From the NCBI RefSeq assembly GCF_002198665.1, contig NZ_MWLM01000054.1:46764-110763 (forward strand): a stretch of DNA of 64,000 nucleotides. Direction: 5' to 3'. Under the pieces are notes generated by a model. That model searched no databases. It saw nothing but the letters and a program-made list of their open reading frames with translations, and had not been told where the DNA came from. Both the position numbers and the translations under genes were made by a program. Each line of letters begins with the position of its first letter. Position 1 is the stretch's first letter. Shown here in pieces: positions 58,986 through 64,000 of the stretch. This stretch comes from Novosphingobium sp. B 225 (lineage in GTDB: Bacteria > Pseudomonadota > Alphaproteobacteria > Sphingomonadales > Sphingomonadaceae).

Positions 58986-59927
58986 GTCTGTCTTCTCCCC
59001 CTGATCCTCACCGCCTGCACCGCCACCCCGGCACAGGAAGCCGCGCAGCAAGCGCCGCTGCGGATCGCCAGCCTTAACCCCTGCAGCGATGCGATCCTGG
59101 CCGAAGTGGCCGATCCGGCGCAGATCGCGGGGCTTTCCAGTTACTCCAGCGATCCCGCCTCCAGCTCGATGGATATCGCCACCGCGCGGCGGTTCGCGGC
59201 GCTGGGGGACAGCGTGGAGGAAGTGGCGGCGGTGCGGCCCGATCTGGTGCTGACCACCAATTTCATGGCCCCCGCCAGCGCCCGCGCGCTGGAGCGGATG
59301 GGAATGCGGCTGGAACGGGTCGGCATGGCCCCCAGCGTTGCGGACAGCTATGCCCAGATCCGCCAGATCGCGCGGATCGCGGGCCATCCCGAACGCGGTG
59401 AGGCACTGGTGCGGCGGATCGAGGCCGCGCTAGCAGCCGCCGCCCCGCCGCCGGACGCTCAGCCGATCCCGGCGCTGGTCTGGCAATCGGGCGGGATGGT
59501 GCCGGGGCAGGACACGATGATTTCGCAGCTGCTGGCGCGCACCGGCTTTGCCAATGTGGCCGGCGACATGGGGTTGAAGCAGGCCGATCTGCTGCCGCTG
59601 GAACGCGTGCTGGCGCGGCCACCGCAAGTGATCCTGACCGCCGGGAACCTGCACGGCAACGAAGACCGCCTGCTGCGCCATCCGGCTTTGGCCAGCCTGA
59701 CCGGCACCGCCCGCGCGCGGCTTGACCCCAGCCTGCTGTGGTGCGGCGGGCCGACCATCGTGCGTGCGGCGGAGCGACTGGCCGAGGTGCGCAGAGCCAT
59801 GACGCGCACCACCCCCCAATCCCCTCCTCTGAAGAGGAGGGGGAGCATCAGTGAAGCCCCCTCCTCTTCAGAGGAGGGGGTTGGGGGTGGTGGCCGCCCA
59901 CACAACATTTTGGGGGCAGCGCGATGA
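58971..59927 (+). CDS. btuF: Vitamin B12 ABC transporter substrate-binding lipoprotein
   Basis: A 318-residue helical-backbone metal-receptor-type binding protein. The start yields MERIKVCLLPLILTACTA, a lipoprotein signal with the lipobox LTAC. IASLNPCSDAILAEVADPAQIAGLSSYSSDP and the two lobes (LVLTTNFMAPASARALERMGM; PALVWQSGGMVPGQDTMISQLLARTGF) are BtuF-like. The fold ends at about residue 277; some 40 more residues come from a REP palindrome, an odd basic/Ser-Gly tail. No ribosome binding site precedes the ATG, which itself lies in a REP arm, so an earlier start coupled to btuB (58815) cannot be excluded. Confidence 0.85.
   Translation: MERIKVCLLPLILTACTATPAQEAAQQAPLRIASLNPCSDAILAEVADPAQIAGLSSYSSDPASSSMDIATARRFAALGDSVEEVAAVRPDLVLTTNFMAPASARALERMGMRLERVGMAPSVADSYAQIRQIARIAGHPERGEALVRRIEAALAAAAPPPDAQPIPALVWQSGGMVPGQDTMISQLLARTGFANVAGDMGLKQADLLPLERVLARPPQVILTAGNLHGNEDRLLRHPALASLTGTARARLDPSLLWCGGPTIVRAAERLAEVRRAMTRTTPQSPPLKRRGSISEAPSSSEEGVGGGGRPHNILGAAR
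59807..59892. repeat. REP-like paired palindromes, family 1 copy 2, inside btuF
   Basis: CCCCTCCTCTGAAGAGGAGG and CCCCCTCCTCTTCAGAGG palindromes flank a 14-nt spacer, with the CACCACCCCC and TTGGGGGTGGTG arms outside, as in the copy at 32725-32830. The order of arms is inside-out relative to that copy. It is translated as the C-terminal tail of BtuF without breaking the frame. Confidence 0.8.
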
Positions 59928-60886
59928 CCCGCCTCAACCTTACCCTCCTGATCGCTCTCGCCGTGCTGGTGCCGCTGTCACTGCTCGCGGGGCGGGTGTG
60001 GATCGACCCCACCGGAACGACCATCCCCCACGCCGCGACGATCCTGATGGAACTGCGCCTGCCGCGCGCCATGCTGGCGCTCACGCTGGGCGCGGGGCTG
60101 GGCGCGGCGGGGGCGGCGATGCAGGGGTACTTGCGCAACCCGCTGGCCGATCCGGGGCTATTCGGGATCGCCCCCGGGGCAGCGCTGGGCGCGGTGCTGA
60201 GCTTCTGGACCGGCTGGGCGGCGACGGGCTGGGCCTTGCCGCTGTTCGCGCTGATCGGTGCAGGCGGGGCGATGGCTTTGCTGGGGCTGATTGCCGGGCG
60301 CAGTGGGGGCGTGTTGCTGTTCACGCTGGCGGGGATGATTATTGCCAGTCTGGCCGGGGCCTTGATGAGCCTTGCGATCAGCCTGTCGCCCACGCCCTTT
60401 GCGATGAGCGAGATCGTGACCTGGCTGATGGGCGCGCTGGCCGATCGCAGCTGGGCCGAGGTATGGATCGCCGCGCCGCTGACCGCGCTGGGGATCGCGG
60501 CCTTGATGCTCGCGGGCCGCGCGCTCGATGCGTTGACGCTGGGCGAACTGGCAGCCCGCTCGCTGGGGATGGACCCGCGCCGCTTGCAGATGCTGATGAT
60601 TGGCGGCGTCGGGCTGACCGTGGGGAGCGGGGTGGCGGTGGCCGGGATCATCGGCTTTGTCGGCCTGATGGTGCCGCATTTCGTCCGCCCGTTTACCGAC
60701 CGGCGGCCCTCGCAGCTGATCGTGCCGTCGGCGCTTGCCGGAGCCTTGCTGCTGCTGGTGGCGGATTGCCTGTGCCGGGTGCTGCCTTTGGCGGGCGGAG
60801 AACTGCGGCTGGGGATCGCCTTGTCATTGCTGGGCGCGCCATTCTTTCTGGCGCTGCTGCTGCGCATGAAGCGGGAGCTGGCGTGA
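59924..60886 (+). CDS. btuC: Vitamin B12 ABC transporter permease
   Basis: A 320-residue FecCD/BtuC-type permease with about ten membrane helices. The family segments LRLPRAMLALTLGAGLGAAGAAMQGYLRNPLADPGLFGIAPGAALGAVL and GFVGLMVPHFVRPFTDRR are intact; the latter is the ATPase-coupling region. The ATG overlaps the btuF stop by 4 bp. It forms the inner-membrane channel for cobalamin with BtuD and BtuF. Confidence 0.94.
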   Translation: MTRLNLTLLIALAVLVPLSLLAGRVWIDPTGTTIPHAATILMELRLPRAMLALTLGAGLGAAGAAMQGYLRNPLADPGLFGIAPGAALGAVLSFWTGWAATGWALPLFALIGAGGAMALLGLIAGRSGGVLLFTLAGMIIASLAGALMSLAISLSPTPFAMSEIVTWLMGALADRSWAEVWIAAPLTALGIAALMLAGRALDALTLGELAARSLGMDPRRLQMLMIGGVGLTVGSGVAVAGIIGFVGLMVPHFVRPFTDRRPSQLIVPSALAGALLLLVADCLCRVLPLAGGELRLGIALSLLGAPFFLALLLRMKRELA

Positions 60887-61620
60887 TGCTCGCCGCGCAG
60901 AACCTTACGCTCGCAGGGCGGCTGGCCGGGATTACCACCGAGCTTCATCCCGGCGAGGTCACCGCGATCTGCGGCCCCAATGGCGCGGGAAAGAGCTCGC
61001 TGCTGGCGGCGCTCGCCGGACTGCTGGCGGGCGATCAGGGCGCAGCCATGCTGGATGGCGCGGCGCTGTCCGCCCTGCCGCTGGACAAGCGCGCGCAGCA
61101 GATCGGCTATTTGCCGCAGAGCGCCGATGTGGCCTGGGACGTCAGCGTGGAAACGCTGGTTGCGTTGGGACGGCTGCCGTGGCGCACCGGCGGAGCACAG
61201 GATCACGCGGCGGTCGAAGCCGCGATTGCGGCGATGCAGCTGGGCGCGCTGCGCCAGCGTGCGGTATCGCAGTTGTCAGGCGGCGAACGCGCGCGCGCCT
61301 TGCTGGCGCGGGTGCTGGCCGGAGAGCCGCGCTGGTTGCTGGCCGACGAGCCGCTCGCCAACCTCGATCTGGCGCACCAGCTGGCCCTGCTCGCCCATTT
61401 CCGCGCCCTGGCAGAGCGCGGGCCGGGGGTGGTGCTGGTGCTGCACGATCTGGCCCAGGCAATGAACCACGCCGACCGGGTGCTGGTGCTGAGCGGCGGC
61501 GCGCTGGTGGAAGATGGCCCGCCGCAGCAGGCGCTGCGCAGTGAAGCAATTGCGCGGCACTGGGGGGTGCAGGCGCAGTGGCTGGGGGAACGCGGCGCGC
61601 GGGCGCTGGCGATCATTTAA
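60886..61620 (+). CDS. btuD: Vitamin B12 ABC transporter ATP-binding protein
   Basis: A 244-residue ATPase. Walker A is GPNGAGKSS, the Q-loop is in GYLPQSADVAWD, the signature is LSGGERARALLARVLA, Walker B is WLLADEPLANLD and the switch His is in VLVLHDLAQ. The ATG overlaps the btuC stop (TGATG); a GTG one codon earlier also fits. It ends the riboswitch-controlled operon. Open frame upstream belongs to btuC read out of phase. Confidence 0.95.
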   Translation: MLAAQNLTLAGRLAGITTELHPGEVTAICGPNGAGKSSLLAALAGLLAGDQGAAMLDGAALSALPLDKRAQQIGYLPQSADVAWDVSVETLVALGRLPWRTGGAQDHAAVEAAIAAMQLGALRQRAVSQLSGGERARALLARVLAGEPRWLLADEPLANLDLAHQLALLAHFRALAERGPGVVLVLHDLAQAMNHADRVLVLSGGALVEDGPPQQALRSEAIARHWGVQAQWLGERGARALAII

Positions 61621-61802
61621 ACCCGTTACCCCTCCGTCAGCCCTGACGGGCTGCCACCTCCCCATTTGTAGCATTCGCCAAAAATGGGAAGGATCAAGGC
61701 AAGGTCCTTCCCAAATTCGCGCAGCGCATTTGGGGAGGGGGACCGCCCGCGCAGCGGGTGGTGGAGGGGTAAAGCCCCCCAGCTGTCCCGCAATGCCGTG
61801 CC
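61621..61802. repeat. REP-like family 4 arms after btuD
   Basis: CCCCTCCGTCAGCCCTGACGG, GGCTGCCACCTCCCCATTTG and AAAATGGGAAGGATCAAGG resemble the arms found between btuB and btuF. An AAGGTCCTTCCCAAATTCGC...GCATTTGGGGAGGG stem follows at about 61702-61740. The 182 bp contain no gene and may terminate the convergent btuD and peptidase transcripts. Confidence 0.6.
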
Positions 61803-63851
61803 TTACCAGATCTTGGCGCGCTTTTCTGGCGGGATGTACATCTTGTCGCCCGGCTGGATACCCCAGGCCTGATACCACGCCTCAAGATTGCGCAGCGGGG
61901 CGATGGTGCGATAGCGCGCCGGGCTGTGCGGATCGGTGGTCACCTGATTGCGCAGCGAATCCTCGCGCGCCTTGCTGCGCCAGACCTGCGCATAGCCCAG
62001 GAAGAAGCGCTGATCGCCGGTCAGTCCGTCGATCACCGGGGCTTCCTTGCCGCCCAGCGCGTGCTTGTAGGCATCATAGGCGACGCTGAGCCCGGCAAAG
62101 TCGGCGATGTTTTCGCCCATGGTCAGGTCCGGGTTGATAAAGGCACCGGGCACCACTTCGAACGCGGCATATTGCGCGCCAAAGATCTTGGCTTCGGCAT
62201 TGAAGCGTTCGCCGTCCTCCGGCGTCCACCAGTCGCGCACCGCACCGGCCGCGTCGATCTTGCGGCCCTGATCGTCAAAGCCGTGACTGATCTCGTGCCC
62301 GATCACCACCCCGATCGCGCCATAGTTGACCGCCATGTCGGCGTTGAGATCAAAGAAGGGGGCCTGCAGGATCCCGGCCGGGAACACGATCTTGTTTTCA
62401 AGGCCCCCGTTATAGGCATTCACGGTCTGCGGGAACATGCCCCACAGCTTGCGGTCAACCTTCTGGCCCAGCTGGCTCATCTGGTAATCGGCGTTGAAAC
62501 GCGTGGCACTGGCCACCGAGCCATAGAGGTCTGCGGCGTCAGCCTTGACCCCGCTGTAATCACGCCACTTGTCGGGATAACCGACCATCACGTCCATCTT
62601 GGCCAGCTTTTCCAGCGCGGCCAGCTTGGTCGGTTCGCTCATCCAGCTGTTGGTCTTGATCCGCCCGGCCATGGCCACTTTCAGATTGGCGACCAGAGCT
62701 TCCATCCGGTTTTTGGCCAGCGGCGGAAAATGCTGCGCGACATAGGCCTGGCCGACCAGTTCACCCAGCGAGGTATTGACCAGATCGACCGCCCGCTTCC
62801 AGCGCGGACGGTTCTGGGTCACGCCCGAGATCGAACTGGTAAAGGCAAACCGGCTGTCGACCATCTGCTTGTTCAGGTACGGCGCGGCCTGGTCGGCGAC
62901 GTGGAATTCCTGCCACAGCTTGAGCACGTCAAGCGGGGTCGCTTCCACCAGCTTGGCAATCGCGCGGATCGCGGTGTTTTCGTTGACGATCATCCGCTGC
63001 TGCTCGGGCAGACTGGCTCCGGCAAAGAATGCGTCCCAATCGAGCCCGGGGGCATAGGCCTTGAGCGCGGCAGTGGAATAGGGGTTGTTGATCAGCTGGA
63101 TCTGACGGCTCTGATCGGAATCCCAGCTGAGCGCCGCCACTTCGGTTTCAAACGCCATCACTTGCGCCGCAGCCGCCTTGGGATCGGCCTTGCCCAGCGC
63201 CCGCATGGTGCGTTCGACATAGGCGTAATAGGCCCCCCGCTGCTTGGCGAACTGGGCATTGAAGTAATAGTCCTTCTCGGGCAGGCCCAGCCCGCCCTGG
63301 CTCATCCACAGGACGTTGATTTCGGGATTGGCAGTATCGGCATAAGGGCCGAAATTGAACAGGGTGGAGCCGAATTTGGCATAGGTGCTGCCCATGTGGC
63401 GGGCGAATTCGCTCTTGTCGGAAATTGCCTGGACCGCAGCGATATCCGCCATCAGCGGCTTCAGCCCGGCGCGTTCGATCCGGCCTTCATCGAGGAACGC
63501 GGTATAAAGCGCGCCGAACTTGGTCCCGGCCGGAGCATCGGTGATCAGCTTCTGCACCTGGGCCTGCACGTCTTCACGCAAATTGGCGAAGGAACCGGTG
63601 CTGGGCCGGTCAGACGGGATCGTGGTCTTGTCGATCCACGCGCCCGAGGCATAGCGTTCAAAATCGTCTCCCGGCTTGGCCGCGGTATCACGCGCGGCCA
63701 GATCAACCCCGAAAGTGCCGATCTGCGGATGGCCGACCACGACGATCTCCGCACCGGGTTCCGCCGGTGCATTCTCAGCGCGGACCGGCGCGGTGGCCAG
63801 CAGCAGCGCCATGGTGGAAGCGGACAGCAGTGCGGCTTTGAATCTCGACAT
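61803..63851 (-). CDS. Exported M13 family zinc metallopeptidase (neprilysin/PepO-like)
   Basis: A 682-residue peptidase that cleaves short peptides. The signal peptide is MSRFKAALLSASTMALLLATAPVRA. The N-terminal M13 domain (DDFERYASGAWIDKTTIPSD onward) leads to the zinc site: HEISH at H519-H523 with E520 catalytic, and the third ligand E580 in GENIADFAG. The chain ends in ...AKIW, with the invariant C-terminal Trp. The start at 63851 is chosen since AGGAG lies 7 nt upstream; an ATG at 63857 is too close. The 149 bp upstream to the window end hold no gene. Confidence 0.95.
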   Translation of the reverse strand: MSRFKAALLSASTMALLLATAPVRAENAPAEPGAEIVVVGHPQIGTFGVDLAARDTAAKPGDDFERYASGAWIDKTTIPSDRPSTGSFANLREDVQAQVQKLITDAPAGTKFGALYTAFLDEGRIERAGLKPLMADIAAVQAISDKSEFARHMGSTYAKFGSTLFNFGPYADTANPEINVLWMSQGGLGLPEKDYYFNAQFAKQRGAYYAYVERTMRALGKADPKAAAAQVMAFETEVAALSWDSDQSRQIQLINNPYSTAALKAYAPGLDWDAFFAGASLPEQQRMIVNENTAIRAIAKLVEATPLDVLKLWQEFHVADQAAPYLNKQMVDSRFAFTSSISGVTQNRPRWKRAVDLVNTSLGELVGQAYVAQHFPPLAKNRMEALVANLKVAMAGRIKTNSWMSEPTKLAALEKLAKMDVMVGYPDKWRDYSGVKADAADLYGSVASATRFNADYQMSQLGQKVDRKLWGMFPQTVNAYNGGLENKIVFPAGILQAPFFDLNADMAVNYGAIGVVIGHEISHGFDDQGRKIDAAGAVRDWWTPEDGERFNAEAKIFGAQYAAFEVVPGAFINPDLTMGENIADFAGLSVAYDAYKHALGGKEAPVIDGLTGDQRFFLGYAQVWRSKAREDSLRNQVTTDPHSPARYRTIAPLRNLEAWYQAWGIQPGDKMYIPPEKRAKIW

Positions 63852-64000
63852 GACCATGCTCCTGAAATTCCCCTGATGGCCGCCCCGGTATCAAGCAGCC
63901 CAATACCCCCGCCGAACGCACGTTCCGCGCACCGGCGCGACCAAGCTTCGACGAAGGGTGTGCTTGGATCGATAAAGGGGGTGGGGGGCAAGGGAAATGC

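Overview
The window looks like a chromosomal segment of an aerobic, nutritionally versatile alphaproteobacterium of the Sphingomonadales (Novosphingobium / Sphingopyxis / Altererythrobacter type). The evidence is high GC, three TonB-dependent outer-membrane receptors, a carotenoid-oxygenase family enzyme, many acyl-CoA and ester-cleaving enzymes, an mdh-sucD-odhA-odhB-lpd TCA-cycle cluster, and several families of REP-like extragenic palindromes. This placement comes from gene content, not from a search. No rRNA, tRNA, CRISPR array, prophage or transposase gene was seen.

Layout. (1) 1-7518: a leftward operon (flavin oxidoreductase, carotenoid oxygenase, acyl-CoA ligase cut by the window edge) diverges from a rightward operon (TonB receptor, serine hydrolase, tandem HxlR regulator). 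(2) 7594-11991: a haloalkane-dehalogenase-like enzyme and a TetR regulator, divergent from a tightly overlapped trio ending in a sulfatase. (3) 12228-13124: a ROK fructokinase. (4) 13289-24643: a quinate/shikimate catabolic locus with TetR regulator, two esterases, type II dehydroquinase, MFS transporter, TonB receptor, shikimate/quinate dehydrogenase and a two-domain 3-dehydroshikimate dehydratase giving protocatechuate. A 12-bp operator-like motif recurs upstream of three of its transcription units. A 262-bp MITE-like element sits inside it. (5) 24765-30462: an asparagine-synthase-like amidotransferase, a VOC protein, and a divergent ScfR/RamB-type regulator and isocitrate lyase sharing a palindrome.

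(6) 30543-41614: a P450 and an AraC regulator, then acyl-CoA dehydrogenases, a thiolase-like protein without the nucleophilic Cys, a flavin oxidoreductase, a true thiolase and a P450-type ferredoxin reductase. This resembles CoA-linked breakdown of a cyclic or branched compound such as a steroid or terpenoid. (7) 41704-45585: membrane HTH protein, TRIC-like channel, serine hydrolase, a small acidic protein and an amidase. (8) 45687-54164: the TCA cluster, leftward, in the order mdh, 87-aa membrane protein, secreted protein, sucD, odhA, odhB, lpd. sucC is not present. (9) 54540-56250: a short conserved protein and an SleB-type cell-wall hydrolase. (10) 56632-61620: a cobalamin riboswitch followed by btuB-btuF-btuC-btuD. 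REP palindromes sit at both ends of btuF. (11) 61803-63851: an exported M13 metallopeptidase.

The parts most worth follow-up are the putative quinate/shikimate-ester regulon with its shared operator and an active-site substitution in its dehydroquinase, the MITE-like element, the head-to-tail HxlR duplication with two Cys clusters, the missing sucC, and the REP sequences read into the ends of btuF.
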